The notes: generated from the letters alone by a model not told the origin. DNA of 64,000 bases from Planctomycetaceae bacterium (GCA_021371965.1 JAJFVE010000155.1:1-64000), one strand, 5' to 3'. Positions 13,023 to 22,135 are shown, numbered from the stretch's first letter. Numbers and translations: made by a program.

Positions 13023-13574
13023 ATGAGCCCAAGGCTTTTGGAACATTATCGCCAAGACGTGGCTGGGGCACTGACCCAGCGGTTCGGATACAAGAACCGC
13101 ATGGCCGTGCCTCGGCTTGAGAAGATCGTGGTGTCGATGGGCATCGGCCAGGCCAGCACCGACCAGGCCCGCCTGGACACGGCGCTGCAGCAGTTGGCCG
13201 ACATCACGGGTCAGCGTCCGGTGGTGACGCTGGCGAAGGTGTCGATCAGCAACTTCAAGCTCCGCCAGGGCATGAAGGTGGGCCTGAAGGTCACGCTGCG
13301 GCGCGAGCGGATGTGGGAGTTCCTCGACCGCCTGGTGTCGCTGGCGATCCCGCGCGTCAAGGACTTCCGCGGGCTCAACCCCTCGGCCTTCGACGGGCGA
13401 GGCAACTACAACATGGGCCTGGTGGAACAGTCGGTGTTTCCGGAAATCGATCCGGCAAAGCTGACCTTCACACAGGGCATGAATATCGCGATGAGCACTT
13501 CGGCCAAGACCGACGAAGAGGCCCGGGCGCTGTTGAGCCTGCTGGGTCTGCCGTTCCGCACCGAAGAACAGTAA
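13023..13574 (+). CDS. rplE: 50S ribosomal protein L5
   Basis: Binds 5S rRNA and makes bridge B1b with S13. ATG at 13023 is preferred because AGGTGG lies five bases upstream; a GTG at 13014 is possible. It is 183 residues. Diagnostic: KNRMAVPRLEKIVVSMGIGQ, SNFKLRQGMKVGLKVTLR, RVKDFRGLNPSAFDGRGNYN. Confidence 0.97.
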   Translation: MSPRLLEHYRQDVAGALTQRFGYKNRMAVPRLEKIVVSMGIGQASTDQARLDTALQQLADITGQRPVVTLAKVSISNFKLRQGMKVGLKVTLRRERMWEFLDRLVSLAIPRVKDFRGLNPSAFDGRGNYNMGLVEQSVFPEIDPAKLTFTQGMNIAMSTSAKTDEEARALLSLLGLPFRTEEQ

Positions 13575-13589
13575 CAAGGGATTGACCCG

Positions 13590-13775
13590 ATGGCAACCAA
13601 GGGACAAGTGGAAAAGTCGAAGCGCCCGCCGAAGTTCAGCACGCGGATCGTGCGGCGGTGTCAGTTGTGCGGCCGGCCCCGAGCGGTCTACCGTAAGTTC
13701 CGCATCTGCCGCATCTGCCTGCGGAGCCTAGCCCACCAGGGCAAGATCCCGGGCATGAAGAAATCAAGCTGGTAA
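13590..13775 (+). CDS. rpsN: 30S ribosomal protein S14, zinc type
   Basis: Short 61-residue form of S14 with a zinc ribbon: RCQLCGRP, then [16 protein letters not shown], four cysteines as CxxC pairs. This is the C+ type (often named rpsZ), independent of the longer zinc-free paralogue. It binds the head of the 30S. It is flanked by rplE and rpsH, as usual for the spc operon. Confidence 0.97.
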   Translation: MATKGQVEKSKRPPKFSTRIVRRCQLCGRPRAVYRKFRICRICLRSLAHQGKIPGMKKSSW

Positions 13776-13787
13776 AGGGAACGCGAG

Positions 13788-14189
13788 ATGAGTCTTCAGG
13801 ATCCGATAGCCGACATGCTGACCCGAATCCGCAACGCTCTGCGGGCGGGGCAGAAAGTCACCAACATCAAGGCCTCGGGCGTCTGCCAGGGCGTCTGCCA
13901 GACGCTCAAGGACGAAGGGTACATCGACGACTTTCAGCGCGTCGAGGACAGCACCCCCCAGGGTCTGTTGCGGGTGTACCTCAAGTACGGCCCCAACGGC
14001 GAAGAAATCGTCACGGAAATCAAGCGCGTCAGCAAACCCGGTCGCCGCGTGTACAGCAGCGTCGGCGAGCTGCCCCGGCCGATGAACGGTCTGGGGATCG
14101 CCATCGTCTCGACCTCCAAGGGCGTGATGAGTGATCGGCGCTGTCGCAGCGAGAAAATCGGCGGCGAAGTGCTCTGCACCGTCTGCTAA
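13788..14189 (+). CDS. rpsH: 30S ribosomal protein S8
   Basis: Binds the central domain of 16S rRNA; in E. coli it is the spc operon repressor. It is 133 residues. DPIADMLTRIRNALRAG is the conserved start. GLGIAIVSTSKGVMSDRR and a C-terminal GGEVLCTVC-type end are present. Autoregulation is possible but not visible. Confidence 0.97.
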   Translation: MSLQDPIADMLTRIRNALRAGQKVTNIKASGVCQGVCQTLKDEGYIDDFQRVEDSTPQGLLRVYLKYGPNGEEIVTEIKRVSKPGRRVYSSVGELPRPMNGLGIAIVSTSKGVMSDRRCRSEKIGGEVLCTVC

Positions 14190-14201
14190 GCGAGTAGTGT
14201 T

Positions 14202-14786
14202 ATGTCACGCATAGGCAAGAAACCAATAGCGATTCCCAAGGGCATCAAGGTGGCCTTGTCCGGGCGCACCGTCAGCGTCGAGGGCCCGGTGGGCAAACTC
14301 GCCTGGGAGCACCGGCCGGAAGTGTCAGTGGCGATCGACGAGGCGGCCAAGGTCGTCACCGTCGCCCGCGCCAACGACGAGCGGCTCTCGCGGGCGCTGC
14401 ACGGCCTGACCCGCAGTCTCATCGCCAACATGGTCGAAGGCTGCTCGAAGGGTTACAGCAAGAGCCTCGAAGTCTACGGCGTAGGTTACGGTCTGCAACT
14501 GGCCGGCGGGAAGCTGACGGTCAATTGCGGCAAGAGCCACCCGGTGGTCTTCCCCGTGCCGGCGGGTCTGAAGGTGGACGTGACGGTCCCGCAGGCCCGC
14601 GGCGACAACGAGCCGGCCCGCGTCACCGTCAGCGGTCCGGATAAGCAGGTGGTCGGCGAGTTCGCCGCCCGGGTTCGCAAGGCCCGCAAGCCCGAACCCT
14701 ACAAGGGCAAAGGCATCCGTTACGCCGGCGAACGTGTTCGCCGCAAGGTCGGCAAGGCCTTTGCCGGAGCCGGAGCCGGCGGATAG
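14202..14786 (+). CDS. rplF: 50S ribosomal protein L6
   Basis: Duplicated-domain protein near the factor-binding site. It is 194 residues: MSRIGKKPIAIPKGIKV at the start, RSLIANMVEGCSKGYSKSLE at the domain junction and EPYKGKGIRYAGERVRRKVGK near the C-terminus, all conserved. It is followed by a dispersed repeat rather than directly by rplR. Confidence 0.97.
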   Translation: MSRIGKKPIAIPKGIKVALSGRTVSVEGPVGKLAWEHRPEVSVAIDEAAKVVTVARANDERLSRALHGLTRSLIANMVEGCSKGYSKSLEVYGVGYGLQLAGGKLTVNCGKSHPVVFPVPAGLKVDVTVPQARGDNEPARVTVSGPDKQVVGEFAARVRKARKPEPYKGKGIRYAGERVRRKVGKAFAGAGAGG

Positions 14787-14793
14787 GAAAGCA

Positions 14794-14878
14794 GGTGGCA
14801 CAGGCTTTCGAGCCTGTGACGGTCACGGCCTGGAAAGGCTGTGCCACCGAGGCCACAGGCTGGAAAGCCTGTGCTACC
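14794..14878. repeat. Dispersed palindromic repeat, copy 3 (three arms)
   Basis: Third occurrence of the unit found at 4216 and 4456, here lying inside the spc operon between rplF and rplR. It has GGTGGCACAGGCTTTCGAG, then CTGGAAAGGCTGTGCCACC, then an extra CCACAGGCTGGAAAGCCTG. The extra arm suggests duplication within the element. It would be transcribed and could fold. Confidence 0.8.
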
Positions 14879-14908
14879 GAGGATTCATCAAGCAAGGCAT
14901 AGACAATC

Positions 14909-15274
14909 ATGAAGGCGATAAAGAAGAAGATCGTTCGGCAGCAGCGGCGCAAGCGTCACGTCCGCAAGATCGTCAGCGGTTCGGCCATCAGGCCCCGCCT
15001 GACGGTCTTCCGCAGCCACAAGAACATCTACGCCCAGTTGATCGACGACGCGGCCGGAAGCACGCTGGTGGCCGCCTCTTCCCTGGAAGAGGCGCTGGCC
15101 GAACAGGCCATCGGCGGCAACCGCAAGGCCGCCCAGGTGGTCGGGGCGGCCCTGGCGGCCAAGGCCGTTCAGGCTGGCATCAAGAAGGTCGTATTCGACC
15201 GCAACGGTTATGCCTTTCACGGGCGTATTAAAGAACTGGCCGACGCTGCTCGCAAGGGCGGGCTGGAGTTCTAG
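14909..15274 (+). CDS. rplR: 50S ribosomal protein L18
   Basis: 5S rRNA-binding protein of the central protuberance. It is 121 residues: [34 protein letters not shown] and the end [21 protein letters not shown] with REGGLEF-like KGGLEF. It lies between a repeat-containing gap and rpsE. Confidence 0.97.
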   Translation: MKAIKKKIVRQQRRKRHVRKIVSGSAIRPRLTVFRSHKNIYAQLIDDAAGSTLVAASSLEEALAEQAIGGNRKAAQVVGAALAAKAVQAGIKKVVFDRNGYAFHGRIKELADAARKGGLEF

Positions 15275-15292
15275 CACACAGGAGCAACCCTA

Positions 15293-15799
15293 GTGGCGTT
15301 CCAAAAACGACAAGGTGGCTACGGCGACGAGATGGAAGGCGGAATGGAAGATTCCGTCGTCCAGATCTATCGCTGCAGCAAAGTGGTTAAGGGCGGGCGG
15401 CGGTTCAGCTTTGCCGCCCTGGTGGTCGTCGGCGACCGTCGAGGGCAGATCGGCATCGGGTACGGCAAGGCCAACGAAGTGCCCCAGGCCGTTGAAAAGG
15501 CCATTGCCGAGGCCCGCAAGGCGATGTTCACCGTCTCGCTCAACGGCCGCACCATCCCCCATGAAGTCTGGGGTCACAGCGGCGCCAGCCGCGTGGTCCT
15601 GGTTCCGGCTTCCGATGGTACCGGCGTCATCGCCGGAAAGAAGATTCGCCCGCTGCTGGAACTGGCGGGAATCAGCGACGTGCTGACCAAGGCCTACGGT
15701 TCGACTTCGCCGAAGAACCTGCTCAAGGCCGGCCTGGACGCGCTGCGGAAGCTGCGCACGCAGGCGACAATCAAGGCCCTGCGAGGAGTGGAACTGTGA
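15293..15799 (+). CDS. rpsE: 30S ribosomal protein S5
   Basis: Accuracy and mRNA-helicase protein of the 30S shoulder. GTG start with GGAG upstream; 168 residues. [19 protein letters not shown] and [18 protein letters not shown] are the double-stranded RNA-binding part; [19 protein letters not shown] closes the C-domain. The next gene, rplO, begins in its stop. rpmD (L30), which often lies here, is absent. Confidence 0.97.
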   Translation: MAFQKRQGGYGDEMEGGMEDSVVQIYRCSKVVKGGRRFSFAALVVVGDRRGQIGIGYGKANEVPQAVEKAIAEARKAMFTVSLNGRTIPHEVWGHSGASRVVLVPASDGTGVIAGKKIRPLLELAGISDVLTKAYGSTSPKNLLKAGLDALRKLRTQATIKALRGVEL

Positions 15800-16239
15800 A
15801 ACTTGACGATATCATGAATTCTGCCGGCAAGCACAAGAGCCGCAAGCGCCTCGGGCGAGGCAACGGCAGCGGTCACGGCGGCACGTGCTGCCGTGGGCAC
15901 AAAGGCTACTACTCGCGAGCGGGCAACAAGCTCAACCTCGGCTTCGAGGGCGGCTCCAACCCGATGCTCAAGCGAATCCCCAAGCGCGGGTTCTCAAACG
16001 CCGAGTTCCGCAAGGACTTCCGGGTCGTCAACATCGAATTACTGGAGCAGTTCGACGATGGCGCCACGGTCGACGCGGCGGCCTTGGTGGCGGCGGGGAT
16101 CATCAATGATACGACCCTTCCCGTGAAGGTGCTGGGTAGTGGCGAGCTGAAGAAGAAGCTGACCGTCGTGGCCTCGAAGTTCTCGGTCGTCGCGGCGCAG
16201 AAGATAACGCAAGCCGGCGGAACGGTGCAGACAATCTAG
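15796..16239 (+). CDS. rplO: 50S ribosomal protein L15
   Basis: Late-assembly 50S protein. GTG start overlapping the rpsE stop by four bases, so translation is coupled. It is 147 residues. RKRLGRGNGSGHGGTCCRGH is the conserved glycine-rich RNA-binding region. FEGGSNPMLKRIPKRGF follows. The C-terminal half has the usual VKVLGSGELKKKLTV. Confidence 0.97.
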   Translation: MKLDDIMNSAGKHKSRKRLGRGNGSGHGGTCCRGHKGYYSRAGNKLNLGFEGGSNPMLKRIPKRGFSNAEFRKDFRVVNIELLEQFDDGATVDAAALVAAGIINDTTLPVKVLGSGELKKKLTVVASKFSVVAAQKITQAGGTVQTI

Positions 16240-16265
16240 TACTCGGCAGGCAAGAAGAACGTACC

Positions 16266-17852
16266 ATGGCATTCAAGCTCTTCAGATTGGCGGTAGGACT
16301 GGTCCTGGCGGCAGCCGGTATTTGGCTGATAGCCGGCGGGGTCGAGTCGATCGTCCAGTCGCTCTCGCGCCAGGTTGGCGCCGGGGCGCTGGTGAGCCCG
16401 ATTCTGCAGGTTGTCGCTGGCCTGGGCGTCTTCGCGGCATACTACTACTTCCTCTGGTCGGCGTCGCGCATCCGCCAGGTGATGGAGAACATCTTCGCCA
16501 TCCCTGAACTGATTCGCAAGATCGCCTTCACGATCGGCCTGTTGTGCATCTACCGCATCGGGTTCTACGTCCCCCTGCCGGGTCTCAACCAGGAAGCCCT
16601 GGCCGAGTGGGCCAAGACCCTCGGCGGGGGCATGTACGGCCAGGCCATGGCCATCGCCGGCATGCTCACCGGCGGCAACCTCAGCCAGTCGACGCTGTTC
16701 GGCCTGGGCATCATGCCCTATATTTCGGCCTCGATTATCATGCAGCTTCTGGGCACGGTGGTCCCGAGCCTGGCCAAGTTGCAGAAGGAAGGCCCGGCCG
16801 GCTATAAGAAGATCCAGGAATACACCCGCTACGGCACGGTGCTGCTGTGCGTGATCCAGGCGATCGTCTGGATGCGCATCATGGTCTCGCCGGGCTCGGG
16901 CACCAATGAATCGCTGGTGTATCCGCAATATATCGGCAGCTACAGCATTCTCATCATGGGCGTGATCGGCCTGACGGCTGGCACGATCTTCCTGATGTGG
17001 CTGGGCGAGCAAATCGATGAATACGGCATCGGCAGCGGCATCAGCCTGTTGATCATGGCCGGCATCCTCGCCCGCCTTCCCAAGGCCATCGAGATGCTCA
17101 TCTCGCAGGCCGACCTGAGTCTCACCGGCGCCGCTGCGGGCAAGATCGACTTGATGCGCCTGCTGTTCCTGATCTTCTCGTTCGTGTTCGTCGTGGCCGG
17201 AGCGATCCTGATCACCCAGGCCCAGCGGCGTATCCCCGTGCAGCAGGCCAAGCACGCCCGCGGCCGGCGGGTCTATGGCGGACAGCGCCAGCACCTGCCC
17301 CTGCGCGTCAACCACGGCGGCGTGATGCCCATCATCTTCGCCTCGTCGCTGATGATCTTCCCGGGCATCATCTTGAAGTCGATTGCGCAGAAATGGCCGC
17401 AAAGCGGCGTCCTCCAGGTGTTGGCGTCTGCCTTTGAAAGCCACAGCTACGTCTACGCCGTGGTGGAAACGGCGCTGATATTTTTCTTTGCCTACTTCTG
17501 GACCACCGTGCAGTTCAAGCCCAAGGAAATGGCCGAGCAACTGCGAGACTACGGCAGCTTCATTCCCGGCATGCGGCCGGGCAAGCGCACGGCCGAATAT
17601 CTTGAGAAGGTCATGGAGCGGATCACCTACTGCGGCGCGGCCTTCCTGGCCGTGATCGCGGTGATCCCGATGACGTTCGCGGCGGTGCTGGGCATCGACT
17701 ACCAGATCGCGGCGTTCCTGGGCGGCACGGGTCTGTTGATCATGGTTTCGGTGGCGCTGGACCTCGTGCAGCGCATCGAGGCCCAGTTGGTGATGCGAAA
17801 TTACGGCGGCTTCCTCGGCGGCAGCACCCGCATCAAGGGAGCGTACTCATGA
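16266..17852 (+). CDS. secY: Preprotein translocase SecY with extra N-terminal membrane segments
   Basis: Channel subunit of the Sec translocon in the cytoplasmic membrane. From about residue 74 it reads as standard SecY: ENIFAIPELIRKIAFTIGLL, YRIGFYVPLPG, GIMPYISASIIMQLLG, EYGIGSGISLLIMAGI, and a late GTGLLIMVSVALDLVQRIEAQ. It is 528 residues, well above the usual 430-460. The added N-terminal 73 residues contain two hydrophobic stretches (about residues 8-25 and 44-64) that look like membrane helices. No stop or start separates them, and the only good start is at 16266. Confidence 0.97.
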   Translation: MAFKLFRLAVGLVLAAAGIWLIAGGVESIVQSLSRQVGAGALVSPILQVVAGLGVFAAYYYFLWSASRIRQVMENIFAIPELIRKIAFTIGLLCIYRIGFYVPLPGLNQEALAEWAKTLGGGMYGQAMAIAGMLTGGNLSQSTLFGLGIMPYISASIIMQLLGTVVPSLAKLQKEGPAGYKKIQEYTRYGTVLLCVIQAIVWMRIMVSPGSGTNESLVYPQYIGSYSILIMGVIGLTAGTIFLMWLGEQIDEYGIGSGISLLIMAGILARLPKAIEMLISQADLSLTGAAAGKIDLMRLLFLIFSFVFVVAGAILITQAQRRIPVQQAKHARGRRVYGGQRQHLPLRVNHGGVMPIIFASSLMIFPGIILKSIAQKWPQSGVLQVLASAFESHSYVYAVVETALIFFFAYFWTTVQFKPKEMAEQLRDYGSFIPGMRPGKRTAEYLEKVMERITYCGAAFLAVIAVIPMTFAAVLGIDYQIAAFLGGTGLLIMVSVALDLVQRIEAQLVMRNYGGFLGGSTRIKGAYS

Positions 17853-18511
17853 GGATCGTGTTGATGGGTCCTCCCGGAAGCGGCAAAGGCACGCAGGCCA
17901 AGCGCCTCGCCGACCGCTACGGAATGAAGCATTTGTCCAGCGGCGACATCTTCCGGGCCGAGAAGTCTTCCGGTTCGGAACTGGGCAAGGCGCTGGCGAA
18001 ATATATGGATGCCGGGCAACTGGTGCCCGACGACGTGGTCGTCGAGATCATGGCCAAGGCCATTACGGCCGTCGACTCCAAGCAGGGCCTGCTGCTGGAC
18101 GGATTCCCGCGGACCGTCGCCCAGGCCAAGGCGCTGGATGAGACCCTGGCCAAGGCCCGCTCGCCGCTGGACGGCGTGGCCGAGATCACGGCAGACGATA
18201 GTGCGATCGTGCGGCGGATTGTCGGGCGGCGAAGCTGCCCGCAGTGCAACAAGGTGTACCACACCGAGTTCATGCCGCCCAGGAAAGACATGCAGTGCGA
18301 CGCTTGCGGCGCCAAACTGGTGCAGCGGGCCGATGATACCGAACCGGTGGTCGAGAGACGGCTGGCGGCCTACCACCAGCAGACCGAACCGGTAATGGGT
18401 TACTATCGCGGCCGCGGCGGGCTGCCGGTGCTGACCATCGATGGCAACCAGGACGTCAAGGACGTTACGGCGGACCTGACGGGCGCTCTGGAATCGCTGG
18501 GAAACGTATAA
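17849..18511 (+). CDS. adk: Adenylate kinase
   Basis: Converts ATP + AMP to 2 ADP. It begins in the secY stop (ATGA). P loop GPPGSGKGTQAKRLADRYG; AMP site with LSSGDIFRAE; GFPRTVAQA; and a lid domain with two cysteine pairs (CPQCNKVYH and CDACG), the zinc-type lid common in Gram-positives and several other phyla. It is 220 residues. Its place after secY is common. Confidence 0.97.
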   Translation: MRIVLMGPPGSGKGTQAKRLADRYGMKHLSSGDIFRAEKSSGSELGKALAKYMDAGQLVPDDVVVEIMAKAITAVDSKQGLLLDGFPRTVAQAKALDETLAKARSPLDGVAEITADDSAIVRRIVGRRSCPQCNKVYHTEFMPPRKDMQCDACGAKLVQRADDTEPVVERRLAAYHQQTEPVMGYYRGRGGLPVLTIDGNQDVKDVTADLTGALESLGNV

Positions 18512-18521
18512 GAAGGTGCGC

Positions 18522-19298
18522 ATGGCGATCAAGCTCAAGACCCCTGAGCAGATCGAAAAGATGCGCCAGGCCGGACGAATCGTCCGGCGCGTGCTTGAGG
18601 CTCTGGGCGAGCGAATCGCTCCGGGCGTGACAACCAAAGAACTGGACGACCAGGCCGAGCGGATCATGCGCGAGGCCGGTGCGGAAGGCCTCTTCAAGGG
18701 CGTGCCCGGTAAAGACGGGGCGGGCCCTTTTCCGGGCTACATCTGCGCCTCGATCAACGACGAGGTCGTCCACGGGATACCTTCGCAGCGGGCCATCCGC
18801 GCCGGCGACATCGTCAGCATCGACTTCGGCGTGCGGCTGGAGGGCTGGTGCGGCGACGCGGCGGAGACGTTCGTCGTACCGCCGGTAGGCCCCGATGTGC
18901 AGCGCCTGGTGGACGTGACGCGAAACACGCTGGCGATGGCCCGCGAGATGGTCCGCCCCGGCCGGAAATGGTCGGAAGTGGCCGCGGTCATGCAGCAGTA
19001 CGTCGAAGACGAAGGGTTCTCGGTGGTGCAGGAATTTGTCGGTCACGGGATCGGCCAGCAGATGTGGGAAGATCCCAAGGTCCCCAACTTTGCGTCAGCC
19101 GAGTTGCGGCGGCGGGACATCGAGCTGGTCGAGGGGCTGGTGCTGGCCGTGGAACCGATGGTGAACCTGGGGCGGCGTAGCGTGCAGTACGCCCGGGATG
19201 GCTGGACCGTGGTGACGCGCGACGGAAAACCGTCGGCTCACTTTGAAGATACGCTGGCCGTGACGGCCACGGGCTGCCGGGTGTTGACGGCGGAGTGA
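18522..19298 (+). CDS. map: Type I methionine aminopeptidase
   Basis: Removes initiator methionine from new proteins using two divalent metals. It is 258 residues from ATG 18522; a GTG at 18516 would add two residues. Metal ligands are visible in order: DFGVRLEGWCGDAAETF (two Asp), GHGIGQQMWEDP (His), VEPMV (Glu) and HFEDTLAVT (Glu). The adk-map pair is typical. infA, which often follows, is not present before rpmJ. Confidence 0.97.
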   Translation: MAIKLKTPEQIEKMRQAGRIVRRVLEALGERIAPGVTTKELDDQAERIMREAGAEGLFKGVPGKDGAGPFPGYICASINDEVVHGIPSQRAIRAGDIVSIDFGVRLEGWCGDAAETFVVPPVGPDVQRLVDVTRNTLAMAREMVRPGRKWSEVAAVMQQYVEDEGFSVVQEFVGHGIGQQMWEDPKVPNFASAELRRRDIELVEGLVLAVEPMVNLGRRSVQYARDGWTVVTRDGKPSAHFEDTLAVTATGCRVLTAE

Positions 19299-19340
19299 TG
19301 GAAGACGAGCCGCGGCGGGGGGCCCGGCATGAGGTTAATC

Positions 19341-19454
19341 ATGAAAGTGAAATCGTCAGTGAAACGAATGTGCGAGAATTGCCGCATCGTGCGCCGCAAG
19401 GGCGTGGTGCGCGTGATCTGCAGCAACCCCAAGCATAAACAGCGCCAGGGTTAA
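19341..19454 (+). CDS. rpmJ: 50S ribosomal protein L36
   Basis: 37-residue zinc protein of the 50S. It reads [20 protein letters not shown], then a second half with a single cysteine ([13 protein letters not shown]) and a histidine, giving the C-C-C-H zinc site. It is too short for most gene finders, but its position between map and rpsM and its full length make it certain. Confidence 0.96.
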   Translation: MKVKSSVKRMCENCRIVRRKGVVRVICSNPKHKQRQG

Positions 19455-19499
19455 GGCCTGGCTCGGCGGCGCCGGGAAAGGCCCCGCCAAGGAGTACGT

Positions 19500-19883
19500 A
19501 TGCCGCGTTTGGCAGGTGTGGACATTCCGAACGAGAAAGCGACGCTGGTTTCGCTGCAGTACATTCACGGGATCGGTCCCAAGATCGCCCGGGACATCTG
19601 CACGAAACTGCAGATCGACGTCAACAAGAAGGCCAAGGACCTGACCGAGGACGAGGTCTCGAAGATCGCTGCGATGATCGACAACGACTTCGTGATCGAA
19701 GGTCAGTTGCGCCGCCAGGTGCAGCAGCACATTGCCCGCCTGCGCGACATCGGCTGCTACCGCGGCCTGCGCCACCGCCGCGGGCTGCCCGTCCGCGGTC
19801 AGCGCACCAAGACCAACGCCCGCACCCGCAAGGGCCCCCGCAAGACCGTCGCCGGCAAGAAGTCGGTTAAGGAGATGCGCTAG
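19500..19883 (+). CDS. rpsM: 30S ribosomal protein S13
   Basis: Head protein contacting P-site tRNA and L5. It is 127 residues: PRLAGVDIPNEKATLVSLQY, IHGIGPKIARDIC (helix-two-turn-helix) and GLRHRRGLPVRGQRTKTNAR with the basic tail. It begins the alpha-operon part, with rpsK three bases downstream. Confidence 0.97.
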   Translation: MPRLAGVDIPNEKATLVSLQYIHGIGPKIARDICTKLQIDVNKKAKDLTEDEVSKIAAMIDNDFVIEGQLRRQVQQHIARLRDIGCYRGLRHRRGLPVRGQRTKTNARTRKGPRKTVAGKKSVKEMR

Positions 19884-19886
19884 ACC

Positions 19887-20348
19887 ATGGCAAAGGAACA
19901 GGCAAAAGAACAGGCCCCCGAGCAGGCCGCCGCGGCGGCGCCCGCCGAGGCTGCGGCTGCGGAAACCGCGGCCCCCAAGAAAAGCAAGAAGGCCAAGCGC
20001 AGCGTCGCCAAGGGCATCGTGCATGTCAAGGCCACCTTCAACAACACGCTGGTGACCATCACCGACATGGACGGCGAAGTCCTGGTGACCGAGTCGGCCG
20101 GGACGGTCGGCTTCAAGGGCTCGCGAAAGAGCACGCCCTTCGCCGCCCAGCGCGCCGCCGAACAGGCCGCCGGAAAGGCCCGCAAAATGGGTCTCAACGA
20201 AGTGGAAGTGCGAGTCAAAGGTCCCGGCAGCGGGCGCGAGAGCGCCGTCACCTCGCTGCAGGCGGCCGGGTTACGAATTATCTCGATCGAAGATGTCACG
20301 CCGATTCCTCACAACGGCTGCCGCCCGCGTAAGAAACGACGTGTCTAA
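19887..20348 (+). CDS. rpsK: 30S ribosomal protein S11
   Basis: Platform protein near the Shine-Dalgarno helix. The core from about residue 38 ([20 protein letters not shown]) through [20 protein letters not shown] and [16 protein letters not shown] is standard. The first 36 residues are an extra Ala/Glu/Lys-rich tail, so the protein is 153 residues, against about 130 normally. No later ATG restores the family length. Confidence 0.97.
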   Translation: MAKEQAKEQAPEQAAAAAPAEAAAAETAAPKKSKKAKRSVAKGIVHVKATFNNTLVTITDMDGEVLVTESAGTVGFKGSRKSTPFAAQRAAEQAAGKARKMGLNEVEVRVKGPGSGRESAVTSLQAAGLRIISIEDVTPIPHNGCRPRKKRRV

Positions 20349-20385
20349 AGCGCTGCGGCGCTCAGGATAGGGAGCTTAGTCAACG

Positions 20386-21018
20386 ATGGGACGCTACACC
20401 GGACCGTCATGCAGGTTGTGCCGACGCGAGGGCATCAAGCTGATGCTCAAGGGAACTCGCTGTGAAACCGCCAAGTGCGCCATGGAAAAACAGTGGCGCA
20501 ACATGCCTCCGGGCCAGCACAGCTGGCGCCGCGGGCGCGGCAGCGAGTACGGCGTGCGCCTGCGCGAAAAGCAGAAAGTGAAACGCTATTACGGCGTCTT
20601 CGAGGCGCAGTTCCGCAAGTATTTCGCCATGGCCGAACGCCAGCGCGGAAATACCGGCGCGGCCCTGCTGAGCATCCTCGAACGCCGCCTGGACAACGTG
20701 GTACAGAAGCTGGGCTTCGCCCTCTCGCGCTCTGCCGCCCGCCATGCGATCGCCCACGGCCACGTGCACGTGAACGGGCGCAAGCTGGACATCCCCAGCT
20801 ACCTCGTGAAGGTGGGCGACCGGTTGACCATCAAGGGCGGCGACCACAGCCAGAAGCTGATTCGCAAGTCGCTGGAAGTGCGGGGCGAGGCGGGTCTGCA
20901 GAACTGGCTCAAGCTGGATATGGCGAAACTCGAAGCGGACATCATCGCCCTGCCGACGCGGGACGACGTGATGATCCCGGTGGAAGAACAATTGATCGTT
21001 GAGCTGTGCAGCCAGTAA
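20386..21018 (+). CDS. rpsD: 30S ribosomal protein S4
   Basis: Primary 16S rRNA-binding protein; in E. coli it represses the alpha operon. It is 210 residues. The N-terminus has a cysteine set (CRLCRREG and CETAKCAM) that fits the zinc-binding form. The S4 RNA-binding domain contains LERRLDNVVQKLGFALSRSA and HVHVNGRKLDIPSYLVKVGD. It lies between rpsK and rpoA. Confidence 0.97.
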   Translation: MGRYTGPSCRLCRREGIKLMLKGTRCETAKCAMEKQWRNMPPGQHSWRRGRGSEYGVRLREKQKVKRYYGVFEAQFRKYFAMAERQRGNTGAALLSILERRLDNVVQKLGFALSRSAARHAIAHGHVHVNGRKLDIPSYLVKVGDRLTIKGGDHSQKLIRKSLEVRGEAGLQNWLKLDMAKLEADIIALPTRDDVMIPVEEQLIVELCSQ

Positions 21019-21082
21019 GCACGCAGACGACAGGCGATAGCGGAGCCGGAACGCGAATTTTCGGCGGAAGGAGCACGGATCA

Positions 21083-22099
21083 ATGAGAGTCAGGTGGCGC
21101 GGTCTGGAATTGCCCACGCGGGTCTTGAGCGATCAGAACGTTTCCACGCCGACGTACGGGCGGTTCATGATCGAACCGTTTGAACGCGGGTTTGGAACGA
21201 CGGTCGGAAACTCCCTGCGGCGCATCCTGCTCAGCAGCTTGGAAGGCGCCGCGGTCACGAGCATCAAGATCGCCAAGGCCGATCACGAATTTACCTCTAT
21301 CAAGGGCGTCCTGGAAGATGTCACCGACATCGTCCTGAACATCAAGAGCCTTGTCGTCAAGAGCCACTCTGATGAGGCCAAGATCGCCCGCATCCACAGC
21401 GAAGTCAAAGGTCCGGTCACGGCCGGGATGATCGAGGCCGATCCGGCCATCGAAGTCATCGACGCCGACCACCACCTGCTGACGCTGACCGACAACGTCC
21501 CGCTGGACATGGAACTGGTGATCCAGAAGGGCCGCGGCTACCAGGCCGCCGACGAGATGATCGACCCCGATGCCGACCAGGAACTCGGTCGTATCTACGT
21601 CGACGCCTCGTTCTCGCCGGTGACCCGCGTGAGATACCGCACCGAGGACACCCGCGTCGGGCAGAAGGTCAACTATGACCGGCTCGTCCTGGAGATCTGG
21701 ACCAACGGCACCGTCACGCCCGAGATGGCGATGGTCGAGGCCGCCAAGATCCTCCGAAAGCACCTCAACCCGTTCGTGCAGTATTTCGAGCTGGGCGAGC
21801 AGATCGTCGAGTCGGCTCCGTCGGCCGGTCCGCAGGAGATCGACGCCGAGCTGCAGCGCAAGCTCAACATGAGCGTGCACGAGATGGAGCTGTCGGTGCG
21901 GAGCAACAACTGCCTGGAAGCGGCCAAGATTGAGACGGTCGGGCAGCTGGCCCGGCTCACCGAGGCCGAACTGCTCCAGATTCGCAGCTTTGGAAAGACC
22001 TCGCTGCGTGAAGTGAAGCGAAAGCTCGAAGAGATGGGTCTGTCGCTGGGCATGAACCTGCCCCCCATGGGCGACGAAGGCTCCAGCGCCGGCGAGTAA
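21083..22099 (+). CDS. rpoA: DNA-directed RNA polymerase subunit alpha
   Basis: Assembly platform of RNA polymerase and contact for UP elements and activators. It is 338 residues. The N-terminal domain has FEPFERGFGTTVGNSLRRIL-type sequence (IEPFERGFGTTVGNSLRRIL). The C-terminal domain (about residues 255-325) has ELSVRSNNCLEAAKIETVGQ and SFGKTSLREVKRKLEEMGLS. Followed by rplQ, as in nearly all bacteria. Confidence 0.98.
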   Translation: MRVRWRGLELPTRVLSDQNVSTPTYGRFMIEPFERGFGTTVGNSLRRILLSSLEGAAVTSIKIAKADHEFTSIKGVLEDVTDIVLNIKSLVVKSHSDEAKIARIHSEVKGPVTAGMIEADPAIEVIDADHHLLTLTDNVPLDMELVIQKGRGYQAADEMIDPDADQELGRIYVDASFSPVTRVRYRTEDTRVGQKVNYDRLVLEIWTNGTVTPEMAMVEAAKILRKHLNPFVQYFELGEQIVESAPSAGPQEIDAELQRKLNMSVHEMELSVRSNNCLEAAKIETVGQLARLTEAELLQIRSFGKTSLREVKRKLEEMGLSLGMNLPPMGDEGSSAGE

Positions 22100-22135
22100 G
22101 GCACTGCGTCTGTAACACTAGCGGAAGGCAAGACA

